From positions 124,001 to 188,000 of the forward strand of contig CANMBU010000002.1 in assembly GCA_947496175.1 (NCBI GenBank): a DNA stretch of 64,000 nt. The letters run 5' to 3'. Below the pieces are notes generated by a model. It had not been told where the DNA came from. It ran no database searches and was given only the letters and a program-made list of their open reading frames with translations. Within the stretch, counting starts at the first letter, position 1; every line of letters starts with the position of its first letter. The position numbers were made by a program, and so were the translations under genes. The DNA comes from an uncultured Roseovarius sp. (GTDB lineage: Bacteria > Pseudomonadota > Alphaproteobacteria > Rhodobacterales > Rhodobacteraceae). Below are positions 43,955 to 53,144 of the stretch, one piece after another.

Positions 43955-44720
43955 CTTTGAGACCACCTTCGCTTGGCGCCATGCTCTGACGCGACAAGCG
44001 CGCAACAGCGGACCGATAGCGCTTGCGCGATAGTTCTCGCCCCAGTTTTTCCATCAACGGCTTCTTGCCGGACTGAATGGTGGAGCCGTCCAGCCTGTCA
44101 GCAATGTCCTGAATGCCAGAAGGATAAATCATCGCAGGCCGGAGCCCTGTGTGCCAATGCGATTGCACAAATGTGTCTACGGGCCGGTCAAAGGCAACTG
44201 AGCAATCAAGCAAATGCCGTGCGGTTGCTTTGCTGACCATCTGCGCGGTTGTCCTCAGTCCAGCTTGTCGTGGCACCACGAGACGCGCCTCACCAACCGT
44301 GTCGATCAGATGCGCATGGCCCTTGGGCGGGCGGGTCTGAAATTGAATGTATCCCAGCGTCTGGATATGCTGCTTTGCCAGTTCAACAGCCCTGAAGAAA
44401 GAGGCCGCGTCAATGTCGGCATCGTCCTCAACAATCAGGGCCGCATCCTCGTCTCTGGTTTGCATCTCGGCCCAGATCTGTCGGTGTGACAAAAAGCATC
44501 CGATTTCGCCAGTCTTCAAGGTGAACGGATAGGATGGTTCAAACAGCTCGACACCCAGTGCCCCCTCCAGATCCGTATCTGAAAGGGCGCTGCCATCTAC
44601 GGCGGGCCAAATCGCTCCGTTGAACCCGCCGATCTCCTTGGCATCCTGCAAAAGCCCCTGCGCATTTTCCCGCCGCGCGGTGGCGCGGACGAGATGTAGC
44701 ACAAAGACGTGAGTCGTCAT
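43944..44720 (-). CDS. Glycosyltransferase family 25 protein (LPS biosynthesis)
   Basis: A 258-residue GT25 enzyme, the family of LPS beta-galactosyltransferases such as Lgt/LpsA. It has HVFVLHLVRATARRENAQ at the start, LKTGEIGCFLSHRQIWAEM (the central GCxxSH motif) and the metal-binding ALIVEDDADID. The protein ends with a basic stretch (KKPLMEKLGRELSRKRYRSAVARL). The ATG lies 4 nt after the aldehyde dehydrogenase stop and overlaps the fucosyltransferase gene, so the three leftward genes may share a transcript, though the dehydrogenase has no clear link to glycan synthesis. Confidence 0.88.
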   Translation of the reverse strand: MTTHVFVLHLVRATARRENAQGLLQDAKEIGGFNGAIWPAVDGSALSDTDLEGALGVELFEPSYPFTLKTGEIGCFLSHRQIWAEMQTRDEDAALIVEDDADIDAASFFRAVELAKQHIQTLGYIQFQTRPPKGHAHLIDTVGEARLVVPRQAGLRTTAQMVSKATARHLLDCSVAFDRPVDTFVQSHWHTGLRPAMIYPSGIQDIADRLDGSTIQSGKKPLMEKLGRELSRKRYRSAVARLSRQSMAPSEGGLKDGA

Positions 44721-44724
44721 GAGG

Positions 44725-46167
44725 TCACGCGCCCTCGGTCCAACCCGAGACAGCTTTGACTTCGAGGAAGTCCTCAAGACCCCACTTGCCACCTTCGCGC
44801 CCGTTGCCCGATTGTTTCATGCCTCCAAAGGGCGAGCCGAGACCGCGCCCCTGACCGTTCATCTCAACCATGCCAGAGCGCAATGCGCGCGCCGCACGAT
44901 TGGCGCGTGCCGGATCGGTTGTCTGCACGTAATTGGTCAGCCCGTAGGGTGTGTCATTGGCGATCTCAAGCCCTTCTTCCTCAGTCTCAAAGGGGATGAT
45001 CGAAAGAACGGGGCCGAAGATCTCTTCTCGCGCGATCGTCATGTCGTTGGTCACATCCGCGAACACCGTGGGTTTGACATAGAAGCCTCGATTAAGCCCA
45101 TCGGGTCGCCCCGTACCACCAGCCACAAGGCGCGCGCCTTCGTCGATACCCTGCTGGATGAGATCCTGAATCTTGTTGAACTGCACCTCATTGACCACTG
45201 GGCCAACATGGCGACCCTCTTCGGATGCCGGTCCAACCGTGACTTTGGCGGCAACCTCCGCCGCTGTCTCGACCGCTTGGTCATAGACCTCGCGTTGCAC
45301 CAGCATGCGTGTGGGTGCATTGCAACTCTGACCGGTGTTGTTCATGCAATGCAGCACACCGCGTTTGACGGCCTTCTCATCGGCATCTGCAAAGATCAGA
45401 TTTGCGCCTTTACCGCCCAATTCCAGGCTAACGCGCTTGAGCGTGTCCGCCGCATTCTTGGAGATCAGTTTGCCTGCGCGGCTCGATCCGGTGAAAGACA
45501 CCATGTCCACATCCGGATGACCGGTCAACGCTGTGCCCGCACCTGCGCCATCGCCATTGATGAGGTTGAACACGCCCGGTGGCAAACCCGCCTCGTCCAC
45601 CATCTCGGCAAACAGCATCGCGGATAGTGGTGACTCTTCTGACGGCTTCAGCACCATGGTGCATCCCGCAATGAGCCCTGCGATCACTTTCAGCGAAATC
45701 TGGTTCATTGGCCAGTTCCACGGCGTGATCATCGCCACAACCCCCACCGCTTCGTGGATGATGCGGTCATTCGGCGCGTGATCACCGAGGGGTTCGATCC
45801 AGTGAAATTCGCTTGCCGCCTTCACCAGCGCTTTGAGATGCCAGCTGCCTGCGCCGACCTGCTGGCTGCGGGCCATGTCGATGGGTGCGCCCATCTCAAG
45901 GCTGATGGCTTGTGCCATCTCCTCACTGCGTGCCTTGTAAATCTCTCCAAGCTTTTCCACATACGCGACGCGATCTTCGACCGGGGTTTGCATCCAGGAT
46001 GGAAAAGCTGCCTTTGCCGCCGCGACGGCCGCATCGGCATCCGCCTGCCCGGCGAGAGAGATCACCGCGCAAGCTTCTTCGTTTGAAGGGTTGATCACCT
46101 GATGATCCGTGCCGGAAACCGGGTCCACCCATGCTCCGCCAATGTAGAATTGCCGCTTCTCGATCAT
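44725..46167 (-). CDS. Aldehyde dehydrogenase family protein
   Basis: A 480-residue NAD(P)-dependent aldehyde dehydrogenase. Visible are ITPWNWPMNQISLKV (cofactor-binding TPWNxP), VSFTGSSRAGKLI, the general base Glu in SLELGGKGANLI, and the catalytic Cys in NNTGQSCNAPTRML. REEIFGPVLSI completes the family. The substrate is not clear; a broad-range aldehyde or betaine-aldehyde-type role is possible. The ATG at 46167 has a strong AAGGAG 6 nt upstream; the longer frame adds unrelated residues. It diverges from the 1-Cys peroxiredoxin gene. Confidence 0.92.
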   Translation of the reverse strand: MIEKRQFYIGGAWVDPVSGTDHQVINPSNEEACAVISLAGQADADAAVAAAKAAFPSWMQTPVEDRVAYVEKLGEIYKARSEEMAQAISLEMGAPIDMARSQQVGAGSWHLKALVKAASEFHWIEPLGDHAPNDRIIHEAVGVVAMITPWNWPMNQISLKVIAGLIAGCTMVLKPSEESPLSAMLFAEMVDEAGLPPGVFNLINGDGAGAGTALTGHPDVDMVSFTGSSRAGKLISKNAADTLKRVSLELGGKGANLIFADADEKAVKRGVLHCMNNTGQSCNAPTRMLVQREVYDQAVETAAEVAAKVTVGPASEEGRHVGPVVNEVQFNKIQDLIQQGIDEGARLVAGGTGRPDGLNRGFYVKPTVFADVTNDMTIAREEIFGPVLSIIPFETEEEGLEIANDTPYGLTNYVQTTDPARANRAARALRSGMVEMNGQGRGLGSPFGGMKQSGNGREGGKWGLEDFLEVKAVSGWTEGA

Positions 46168-46328
46168 GTCGGACTCCTTTGAAACGATGTGGGCTACAAT
46201 GGATGTTGTAGCATTTTCGCGCACCTAATCACTGGCAGCAAAGCTCTGCAAGAGGACGGGTGGCAAATTGATTTACACCGCGTATGCTGGCGCGACCGAA
46301 TCCCTGACTGCCAAAGGAGAGTGAAGCT

Positions 46329-46982
46329 ATGGCTCTGCGCATCAATGACACCATCCCCAACCTCAACGTCACCACCGATCAGGGCAGTTTTGACCTGCAC
46401 GACTGGATCGGCGACAGCTGGGCTATCCTGTTTTCCCACCCCAAGGATTTCACACCGGTTTGCACAACCGAATTCGGTGCCGTGGCCCGGTTGGCCGACG
46501 AATGGGAGAAACGTGGCACCAAGGTTATTGGCGTGAGCGTCGATGGCGTCGAAGATCACAAGAAATGGAAAGGCGACATCGAAAAAGCCGGGGGCGCGCA
46601 CCCTGGGTTTCCAATTATCGCGGATGACGGCCTTGAGATTTCCAAGGCCTTCGACATGCTGCCTGCCGAAGCGTACCTGCCGGACGGCCGCACGCCTGCC
46701 GACAGCGCCACCGTGCGCTCGGTCTTTATCATCGGACCAGACAAACAGCTCAAACTGACCATGACTTACCCCATGACCGTGGGACGTAATTTTGGTGAAG
46801 TCGTGCGCGCGCTTGACGCCTTGCAGACAACGATGAACCACGGTGTTGCAACCCCCGCCGACTGGACCGTGGGACAGGACGTGGTGATCCCACCAAGCGT
46901 GAGCAATGAAGACGCGGCAGCGAAGTTTGGAGAGTATGATACGGTTCTGCCGTATCTGCGTATGACCAAACTCCCCAGCTGA
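46329..46982 (+). CDS. 1-Cys peroxiredoxin (Prx6 family)
   Basis: A 217-residue thiol peroxidase. The peroxidatic Cys45 is in HPKDFTPVCTTEFG, and it is the only Cys in the protein, as expected for a 1-Cys enzyme that needs an external thiol. The Prx6 C-terminal dimer domain is present (YPMTVGRNFGEVVRALDALQ, VIPPSVSNEDAAAKF). It reduces peroxides, including lipid peroxides. It is a separate transcription unit with AAAGGAGAG before the ATG, and it is followed by a GC-rich hairpin, the shared 3' element and a strong terminator. Confidence 0.94.
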   Translation: MALRINDTIPNLNVTTDQGSFDLHDWIGDSWAILFSHPKDFTPVCTTEFGAVARLADEWEKRGTKVIGVSVDGVEDHKKWKGDIEKAGGAHPGFPIIADDGLEISKAFDMLPAEAYLPDGRTPADSATVRSVFIIGPDKQLKLTMTYPMTVGRNFGEVVRALDALQTTMNHGVATPADWTVGQDVVIPPSVSNEDAAAKFGEYDTVLPYLRMTKLPS

Positions 46983-46996
46983 TCAAAACGGGTCAG

Positions 46997-47016
46997 GCGA
47001 GGGGCCAGCCCCTCGC
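46997..47016 (+). terminator. GC-rich hairpin after the peroxiredoxin gene
   Basis: GCGAGGGGC and GCCCCTCGC form a 9-bp perfect stem with a 2-nt centre, 14 nt after the stop. There is no T-run; it stands just ahead of the 3' element at 47025. Confidence 0.5.
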
Positions 47017-47024
47017 GCTCCCCG

Positions 47025-47083
47025 GGGTGTTTAGGACAAGAAAGAAGCAGGCCCTGTCGGCAATGGACAGGGCCTCATTTTTT
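47025..47083 (+). terminator. 3' element copy 2 and intrinsic terminator
   Basis: GGGGTGTTTAGG is followed by ACAAGAAAGAAGC, a variant of the shared element. AGGCCCTGTC (47050-47059) then pairs with GACAGGGCCT (47067-47076), and CATTTTTTG follows, as in a rho-independent terminator. Confidence 0.85.
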
Positions 47084-47100
47084 GCTTATCGCTCTGCGAC

Positions 47101-48135
47101 ATGACACCTCGTGCAGTATTTGACATCGGCGGCCAGTCCGTAGCGCCCGGTACGCGCAAAACCATAGATGTGCCGGTCAGCACCCTATCCGATCACACTC
47201 CGGTCAATCTGGCGGTCCATGTGATCCACGGGCGTCGGCCTGGTCCTGTTCTCTTTGTCTCAGCAGCGGTCCACGGGGATGAGGTGATCGGTGTTGAGAT
47301 CGTGCGGCGCTTGTTGAAGGCGCAGATGCTCGACCGGCTGGCAGGCACGCTTCTGGCGGTGCCGATCGTGAATAGTTTTGGGTTTCACAACCACTCCCGC
47401 TACCTGCCGGACCGGCGTGATCTCAACCGGTGTTTTCCAGGCGGCTCACGCGGTTCAATGGCTTCGCGACTGGCACATATCTTTATGGAAGAGGTCGTGC
47501 GCAGGTCGGATGTGGGCATCGACCTGCATTCCGCCGCCATTCACCGGATCAACCTGCCGCAAATCCGTTTGACGCCCGACAACGAACGCCTGCGCCATCT
47601 GGGCGAGGTCTTTGGCGCGCCGGTGATGATGCAATCCAAGCTTCGCGAAGGCAGCCTGCGCATGGCGGCTGAGGAAGAAGGGGTTGACGTGCTTCTCTAT
47701 GAGGGCGGTGAAGGACTTCGGTTCGACGAACTCACGGTCCGCGCGGGGGTGAGCGGCTGTTTAAGGGTGATGCATGCGCTGGGCATGATCGGGGTCAAAG
47801 GCGTGCCCAAGGTCAAAAGCAAGCCGGTTCAGGCGGTAACGTCACGGTGGTATCGTGCCCCTGTCGGCGGCGTGTTCCGGGCCTATGTCACCATCGGTGA
47901 CACGGTAAACCCGGGCACAGTACTCGGCGTTGTGTCGGACCCCATGGGCGAGACGGATTGCGAAGTGCTTTGCGAGGATCAGGGCATTGTCATCGGACGT
48001 TCCAACATGCCTGCGGTCTATGAAGGCGAAGCGCTTTTCCACATCGCTGAAACACCCAAGGCCGAAGCGGCCGCCGAAGGCGTGGCCGCGCATCTAGAGG
48101 CGGCGCCGCTCTATGACGAAGACGAAATACTCTGA
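47101..48135 (+). CDS. Succinylglutamate desuccinylase/aspartoacylase family zinc hydrolase
   Basis: A 344-residue zinc carboxypeptidase-like deacylase. The metal site is VHGDE (His58, Glu61) with a third ligand His143 in GIDLHSAA. NRCFPGGSRGS is the substrate-carboxylate region and LLYEGGEGLRFDE carries the catalytic Glu. The C-terminal barrel (YRAPVGGVFRAYVTIGDTVNPG) is lipoyl-like and is typical of the long form of the family. Members remove acyl groups from N-acylated amino acids; DoeB of ectoine breakdown is a related example. No ectoine genes are nearby, so the substrate is open. Confidence 0.88.
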   Translation: MTPRAVFDIGGQSVAPGTRKTIDVPVSTLSDHTPVNLAVHVIHGRRPGPVLFVSAAVHGDEVIGVEIVRRLLKAQMLDRLAGTLLAVPIVNSFGFHNHSRYLPDRRDLNRCFPGGSRGSMASRLAHIFMEEVVRRSDVGIDLHSAAIHRINLPQIRLTPDNERLRHLGEVFGAPVMMQSKLREGSLRMAAEEEGVDVLLYEGGEGLRFDELTVRAGVSGCLRVMHALGMIGVKGVPKVKSKPVQAVTSRWYRAPVGGVFRAYVTIGDTVNPGTVLGVVSDPMGETDCEVLCEDQGIVIGRSNMPAVYEGEALFHIAETPKAEAAAEGVAAHLEAAPLYDEDEIL

Positions 48136-48145
48136 AATAGAAAAT

Positions 48146-48178
48146 GGGCCTGCCGGGATGCGATGGCAGGCCCGGTTT
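48146..48178. terminator. Intrinsic terminator between convergent genes
   Basis: GGGCCTGCC (48146-48154) and GGCAGGCCC (48165-48173) form a 9-bp stem, followed by GGTTTT on the plus strand. It separates the zinc hydrolase gene from aqpZ. Confidence 0.85.
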
Positions 48179-48191
48179 TGGAAAGCGTGAT

Positions 48192-48875
48192 TTAAGTCTC
48201 GCTATCCAAAACACCTGAGCGGAACACGATACCGGCGAGAACGCCGCCAATGATCGGGGCGATGATGAAAAGCCAAACCTGGCTCAAAGCTGTGGCGCCA
48301 GCAAACAGGGCCGGTCCAAAAGAGCGTGCCGGATTGACCGAGACACCGGTGATGTTGATGCCGACAAGGTGAATGACAACCAGCGTCAGACCAATGGCCA
48401 GGCCGGCCATGGCTGATGGTGCACCAGCGCCCGTCGCCCCCAGAATGACAACAACAAAGAGGAAGGTGGCAACCACCTCGAAGAGGAATGCCGCCATCAT
48501 GGTGTACTCCCCGAGGTATCCCGCACCCCAGCCATTCTGACCCAGACCATTTTCGGCAACAGAATAGTCCGCCTTGCCGCTGGCGATCGTCAAGAGAACC
48601 AGAGCGGCAACAATGGCCCCGGCCACTTGTGCAATGATGTAGCCGACGGCCACGCCCATTTCCATTCGACCTGCAGCCACCGCACCCAGCGAAACCGCGG
48701 GGTTGATATGACAACCGGAAACCGGTCCAATCCCATAGGCCATGCCGATCAAGGCCAGCCCAAAGGCAAAACTGATGCCAGTGAGGCCGATGTCAGCGCC
48801 TGCAATTACGGCGGCCCCGCATCCAAACAGGACCAGAGTGAATGTGCCGATGAACTCGGCTAAGAGTTTGTTCAT
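48192..48875 (-). CDS. aqpZ: Aquaporin Z
   Basis: A 227-residue water channel of the MIP family with six membrane segments. Both NPA boxes are present: SGCHINPAVSLG near residue 65 and VSVNPARSFGPALF near 185. The second half has the Arg of the selectivity filter directly after NPA, together with the conserved His in VIHLVGINITG, which fits water-selective AqpZ rather than GlpF. GGGAGGG precedes the ATG. It is a single-gene unit, with an adjacent terminator at its 3' end. Confidence 0.95.
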   Translation of the reverse strand: MNKLLAEFIGTFTLVLFGCGAAVIAGADIGLTGISFAFGLALIGMAYGIGPVSGCHINPAVSLGAVAAGRMEMGVAVGYIIAQVAGAIVAALVLLTIASGKADYSVAENGLGQNGWGAGYLGEYTMMAAFLFEVVATFLFVVVILGATGAGAPSAMAGLAIGLTLVVIHLVGINITGVSVNPARSFGPALFAGATALSQVWLFIIAPIIGGVLAGIVFRSGVLDSET

Positions 48876-48992
48876 GCGTGTCCCTCCCGTTACGCAATAT
48901 CACTGCCAGAAATGGCAACATATGCGTGCGACTATCTGTATCGCAGGGGAGTGCGTAACGGGGAAATTGACGGGGTTTCGCCCCGGATAAGG

Positions 48993-49655
48993 TTAGCTTG
49001 TGTGCTCGCGGTTCTGCGGCAGCAGGAAAATCGAGACCACAAGCAGGCCAAACACAAGCTCGTAAACTTCCCATTTCCGATCGACGTCAATGAACGTAAT
49101 CACGAGACTTGCCAACACAGCCAAAATCGCATGACGCATTCCGGGCACCGGCAAAGCGATACGATTAACAAAATTTGTCACCCATGTGACGCGCGAATAA
49201 AGCAGCGGTAACACCACAAGGTATATCAAAATGGCCGCCGTTAAAATGGGGCCGAACAGGTGCTTGGTCATGGCCACCCCACCGATTTCAATATTGTGCA
49301 ACGTAGTCTCATCTTGCCGGTTTATGGCCTTCATGGCCTCGCTCGTTTCCCAGCCAAAAATGCGCTGGCCCCATGAAATTTCTTCCCCGGCTCCAAAGAA
49401 AAATGCGAAGGCATAGAAAAAGGTCAGCCCCACCGCCAGCTTCGTCGCCTTCCCGCGAAGCGCAAAACCATTACGCAGCAATATCAGACACGCCACGAAC
49501 AGACAGATCGCGGTGCCATATTCCACCAGCCCGTCTTCCGCCGCAAAGCGCAGCGAAAAATAATCCGTACTGACAAAATAAATCGCAACTGAAAGCACCA
49601 GCACGAGGCCGATGAGCACAATGAGGCTTTGATCAATTCGTTGAAGCGCAGGCAT
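48993..49655 (-). CDS. Uncharacterised multi-pass membrane protein with [10 protein letters not shown] motif
   Basis: A 220-residue protein that I cannot assign to a function. It has about six membrane segments ([19 protein letters not shown] at the N-terminus). A polar conserved-looking segment, [19 protein letters not shown], sits between segments 3 and 4. Its Glu-Glu, Trp, Gln and Arg are unusual for a loop and suggest an active or binding site. Similar [10 protein letters not shown] proteins occur in other bacteria as hypotheticals. The ATG at 49655 is chosen because the frame upstream of it has no membrane or signal character. It diverges from mutL. Confidence 0.75.
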   Translation of the reverse strand: MPALQRIDQSLIVLIGLVLVLSVAIYFVSTDYFSLRFAAEDGLVEYGTAICLFVACLILLRNGFALRGKATKLAVGLTFFYAFAFFFGAGEEISWGQRIFGWETSEAMKAINRQDETTLHNIEIGGVAMTKHLFGPILTAAILIYLVVLPLLYSRVTWVTNFVNRIALPVPGMRHAILAVLASLVITFIDVDRKWEVYELVFGLLVVSIFLLPQNREHTS

Positions 49656-49799
49656 GGGGAGTCCATTCCGGAAATTCCTGTTCCCGCCCAGATAGGCGAG
49701 GCAGGCCGCTGCATCAAGGAAATTAGGTCCGCTGCAGCAAGGAAACGCGCATCCTATTGCCATTTCCGAATCGCACCAGACCATGCTAAGTCTTGTGGT

Positions 49800-51662
49800 A
49801 TGGAGCAGATAAAACCCCATATAGGCGAAAATCGCCCTCAAATCCGACAGTTGGATGAGTCCGCGATCAACCGGATTGCGGCTGGCGAAGTCGTCGAACG
49901 GCCGGCCTCTGCGGTCAAGGAACTCGTTGAAAACGCTCTGGATGCGGGTGCGGGTCGCATCTCAATTGATGTCGCGGACGGCGGTAAGACTCTTATTCGT
50001 GTGAGCGATGACGGTTGTGGCATGACCGCAGACGACTTGCCGCTGGCGCTAAGCCGCCATGCGACTTCGAAGATCGACGGCTCCGATCTGCTCAATATCC
50101 AGAGCTTTGGCTTTCGCGGAGAGGCCCTGCCGTCGCTGGGGGCCGTTGGGCGGTTGACCATTGCATCGCGAGCAGAAGATGCAGAGGCAGCTGAGATCAC
50201 TGTCGCTGGCGGTGGCATGACTGCGGTTAAGCCCACTGCGCTGAACCAGGGTACCGTCGTGACCTTGCGCGATCTCTTTTACGCCACACCCGCGCGACTC
50301 AAATTCATGCGCACCGACCGGGCCGAGGCGCAGGCGATCACGGATGTGATCAAACGTCTGGCCATGGCGGAACCTTTCGTCAGCTTCACCCTGCGTGATG
50401 TCTCCGAGGGTCGGGACCCCCGGACCGTCTTTCGTGCAGATGCGGAAACCGGTGATTTGTTCGAGGCATTGCACGGACGGCTGGCACAGGTGTTGGGACG
50501 GGAATTTGCCGAAAACGCCCTGCGCATCGAGGCCACGCGCGATGGCCTCCACATGACGGGTTACGCTGCTCTGCCGACATATTCACGCGGCGCGGCTGTG
50601 GCGCAATACATGTTCGTCAATGGCCGCCCGGTGCGCGACAAGATGCTTTATGGCGCCTTGCGCGCGGCCTATATGGATGTGCTCAGCCGTGACAGGCACC
50701 CTGTGGCGGCACTCTTTATCGACTGTGACCCGACCTTGGTGGATGTGAATGTGCATCCCGCCAAATCCGAGGTGCGCTTTCGAGATCCCGGACTCGCACG
50801 GGGGCTGATCGTCTCTGGCCTGCGCCATGCCTTGGCCGAGGCCGGTCATCGCGCGTCCTCGACTGTGGCGGGGGCCGCGCTGGGGGCTATGCAACCTGAA
50901 CCCACCGGCGCAAGGGTCTACCAGATGGACCGCCCCGGCCCAGCGGCCCGTGCTGCCAGCTATCAGGCGCAAGCGCCACAACAGGCCCCCGGTTTTGCCG
51001 AAATGCAGACGGACTATTCCGCGCGGGTCGAGCCGGTCTTGACGGAAGCGGTACAGGACCCCGAACATATCCCCCCTCAATCCCTGCCTCTTGGGGCAGC
51101 GCGCGCGCAGGTGCATGAGAATTACATTATCGCCCAGACCGAAACCGGCATGGTCATCGTGGATCAGCACGCCGCCCATGAACGGCTCGTTTATGAACAA
51201 CTTAAACGCCAGATGGCCGAAAGCGGCGTGGCGACACAGGCATTGCTCATCCCTGAGATTGTCGAACTGAACCCAGATGAGGCCGCGACGCTCCTTGATC
51301 TGGCCGACGATCTGGCGCGTTTTGGTCTCATCATCGAAGCCTTTGGACCAGGCAGCATCGCTGTGCGCGAAACCCCGGCCATCCTTGGCACCTGTGATGC
51401 CGAAGCCATCTTGCGCGACATCCTTGACGAGATCACTGATACCGGCGGCAGTGAGGCGCTCAAATCCCACATTGATGCCATCCTCAGCCGCGTGGCCTGT
51501 CACGGCTCGGTTCGCTCGGGCCGGCGCATGCAGGCCGATGAGATGAACGCCCTTCTGCGCGAGATGGAGGCCACACCCCATTCCGGGCAATGCAACCATG
51601 GCCGCCCCACCTATATCGAGCTGAAACTCAGCGACATTGAACGCCTGTTTGGACGCACATGA
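49800..51662 (+). CDS. mutL: DNA mismatch repair protein MutL
   Basis: A 620-residue mismatch-repair protein. The N-terminal GHKL ATPase has [34 protein letters not shown] and [12 protein letters not shown]. The C-terminal domain carries the endonuclease motif [12 protein letters not shown] at residue 455 and the CNHGRP site, so this is the nicking type of MutL used by bacteria without MutH. A Pro/Ala/Gln-rich linker (about 360-430) joins the halves. The frame is open further upstream, but the ATG at 49800 begins the conserved part. It overlaps rmuC by 4 nt. Confidence 0.95.
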   Translation: MEQIKPHIGENRPQIRQLDESAINRIAAGEVVERPASAVKELVENALDAGAGRISIDVADGGKTLIRVSDDGCGMTADDLPLALSRHATSKIDGSDLLNIQSFGFRGEALPSLGAVGRLTIASRAEDAEAAEITVAGGGMTAVKPTALNQGTVVTLRDLFYATPARLKFMRTDRAEAQAITDVIKRLAMAEPFVSFTLRDVSEGRDPRTVFRADAETGDLFEALHGRLAQVLGREFAENALRIEATRDGLHMTGYAALPTYSRGAAVAQYMFVNGRPVRDKMLYGALRAAYMDVLSRDRHPVAALFIDCDPTLVDVNVHPAKSEVRFRDPGLARGLIVSGLRHALAEAGHRASSTVAGAALGAMQPEPTGARVYQMDRPGPAARAASYQAQAPQQAPGFAEMQTDYSARVEPVLTEAVQDPEHIPPQSLPLGAARAQVHENYIIAQTETGMVIVDQHAAHERLVYEQLKRQMAESGVATQALLIPEIVELNPDEAATLLDLADDLARFGLIIEAFGPGSIAVRETPAILGTCDAEAILRDILDEITDTGGSEALKSHIDAILSRVACHGSVRSGRRMQADEMNALLREMEATPHSGQCNHGRPTYIELKLSDIERLFGRT

Positions 51663-52828
51663 TCACCATCGGCGGCACTCCTTATGCATTAAACGATCCG
51701 CTCGTCCTGGCCGCTCTGGGGGGGCTGGCTGTGGTGCTCTTGATGCTCATTCTTCTATTCCTGTCGGCCCGCGCTGCAGGCCGGTCCGCCCGCGCGATGG
51801 CCCCACTGGCGATGCAGATGGGCCAGCTGGGCCAACGCGTCCAAAGCCTCGGCGACGGGCAGGAACGTCTCGCCGGAGGGCTGCATCACGTCTCTGAGGC
51901 ACAGGCCCAAAGCCAGACCGCCATGCTGCAACTGATGGAAAAACGCCTGTCCGAGGTTTCGGGTCAGATGAATGAAAACCTGCAAGGCTCCGCCCGGCGC
52001 ACCGCACAGACCCTGGGCGAGCTGCAACAGCGCCTCACCGCCATCGACAAAGCGCAGGACAACATCACCAAGCTCTCGGGCGACGTGCTCACGTTGCAGG
52101 ACATCCTGTCCAACAAACAGACCCGTGGCGCGTTTGGGGAAATCCAACTCACCGACATTGTCTCCAAGGCATTGCCCAAAGACAGCTACACGCTGCAGGC
52201 CACGCTCTCAAACGGCAAGCGCGCCGATTGCCTCATCCACCTGCCCAATCCTCCCGGTCCGATTGCCATCGACAGCAAGTTTCCATTGGAGGCCTACGAG
52301 GCCCTGCGCAATGCCACCAATGACTGGGAGGTCAATGAGGCCGCCAAGTTTCTGCGCACCTCCGTCAAGAAGCACATCAAGGACATCTCCGAGAAATATA
52401 TCCTCGACGGCGAAACCGCCGATGGCGCGCTGATGTTCCTGCCCTCCGAGGCGGTCTATGCCGAGCTACACGCCAATTTCCCAGACCTCGTGCGCGAAGG
52501 GTTCGCCGCGCGGGTCTGGATCGTCTCGCCCACCACCTGCATGGCCACGCTCAACACGATGCGCGCTATCCTCAAAGACGCCCGCATGCGTGAACAGGCC
52601 GGGGCCATCCGCCGTGAGCTAAGCCTGCTCTTTGCCGATGTGGAACGGCTGGGCACGCGGGTGGAAAACCTGGACCGGCATTTCGGGCAGGCGGCCAAGG
52701 ACATCTCAGATATCAAAATTTCCGCCGACAAGGCCGGACGCCGTGCCCGCCGCTTGGATAACTTTGATTTCGAGGAACTGGCCCCGGACAGCGATGAAAC
52801 GGTGGTCAAACTCACCAAAGACAGCTGA
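51659..52828 (+). CDS. rmuC: DNA recombination protein RmuC
   Basis: A 389-residue protein that limits inversion at short inverted repeats in E. coli; its biochemical role as a nuclease is inferred from fold. One N-terminal membrane segment ([23 protein letters not shown]) is followed by a coiled coil to about residue 145. The RmuC core comes next: [49 protein letters not shown] and [10 protein letters not shown]. The ATGA overlap with mutL suggests joint expression for genome stability. The SRP RNA gene follows in the same direction. Confidence 0.93.
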   Translation: MITIGGTPYALNDPLVLAALGGLAVVLLMLILLFLSARAAGRSARAMAPLAMQMGQLGQRVQSLGDGQERLAGGLHHVSEAQAQSQTAMLQLMEKRLSEVSGQMNENLQGSARRTAQTLGELQQRLTAIDKAQDNITKLSGDVLTLQDILSNKQTRGAFGEIQLTDIVSKALPKDSYTLQATLSNGKRADCLIHLPNPPGPIAIDSKFPLEAYEALRNATNDWEVNEAAKFLRTSVKKHIKDISEKYILDGETADGALMFLPSEAVYAELHANFPDLVREGFAARVWIVSPTTCMATLNTMRAILKDARMREQAGAIRRELSLLFADVERLGTRVENLDRHFGQAAKDISDIKISADKAGRRARRLDNFDFEELAPDSDETVVKLTKDS

Positions 52829-52862
52829 TCTTGCGAATCCCGCCCTGACCGCCTAGATAGGC

Positions 52863-52962
52863 GGTGAGAGGTTGGCGCGGGCGAGCGCCTCGCCAACCCG
52901 GTCAGGTCCGGAAGGAAGCAGCCGTAACGAGCCCCGCTTGGGTCGTTGTCCAGCCTCTCACC
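52863..52962 (+). ncRNA. ffs: Signal recognition particle RNA (4.5S, bacterial small type)
   Basis: A 100-nt RNA gene. The apical domain GGTCAGGTCCGGAAGGAAGC, followed by AGCCGTAACGAG, is nearly identical to the Ffh-binding part of E. coli 4.5S RNA. The ends pair perfectly: GGTGAGAGG (52863-52871) with CCTCTCACC (52954-52962). The gene begins 34 nt after the rmuC stop, on the same strand. The exact ends are estimated from the terminal stem. Confidence 0.96.
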
Positions 52963-52988
52963 TCTCACGACTTTGATGCACGCCGTAG

Positions 52989-53007
52989 GGCGGGGTTTCA
53001 CCCCGCC
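52989..53007. terminator. GC hairpin downstream of ffs
   Basis: GGCGGGG and CCCCGCC form a 7-bp stem around TTTCA, 26 nt after the ffs end. No T-run follows. It may terminate ffs or serve as a boundary to the convergent kinase gene. The rest of 52963-53144 shows no gene. Confidence 0.45.
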
Positions 53008-53105
53008 ATGTTGAAACGTGTTATGTCGTGCGGCGCGGGGTGTTCACAGTCCCGGACCCGCTCCGGAACCTCCCAGTCAAACAGGTGTTAACCCATTGTT
53101 AAATC

Positions 53106-53129
53106 AAATGTTTCGCGTGCGAAACATTT
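53106..53129. repeat. 24-nt perfect palindrome, parS-like half-sites
   Basis: AAATGTTTCGC (53106-53116) and GCGAAACATTT (53119-53129) are exact inverted arms around GT. The outer TGTTTC...GAAACA is shared with the parS consensus, but the spacing is 2 nt longer. It lies 15 nt beyond the histidine kinase stop and could also be its terminator. Confidence 0.6.
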
Positions 53130-53144
53130 TAGCCATTCCAACGT

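Noticed and set aside
44719-45627. 302-codon open frame on the plus strand
   Set aside because: Antisense to the aldehyde dehydrogenase, which is unmistakable on the other strand.
49629-49799. In-frame upstream extension of mutL
   Set aside because: The 57 extra residues have no similarity to MutL and overlap the start of the divergent gene; the conserved protein begins near 49800.
50583-51599. 338-codon open frame on the minus strand
   Set aside because: Antisense shadow of mutL, with no ribosome site or domain.
53106-53129. True parS site
   Set aside because: The half-sites fit but the spacing between them is 2 nt too long; kept only as a palindrome.
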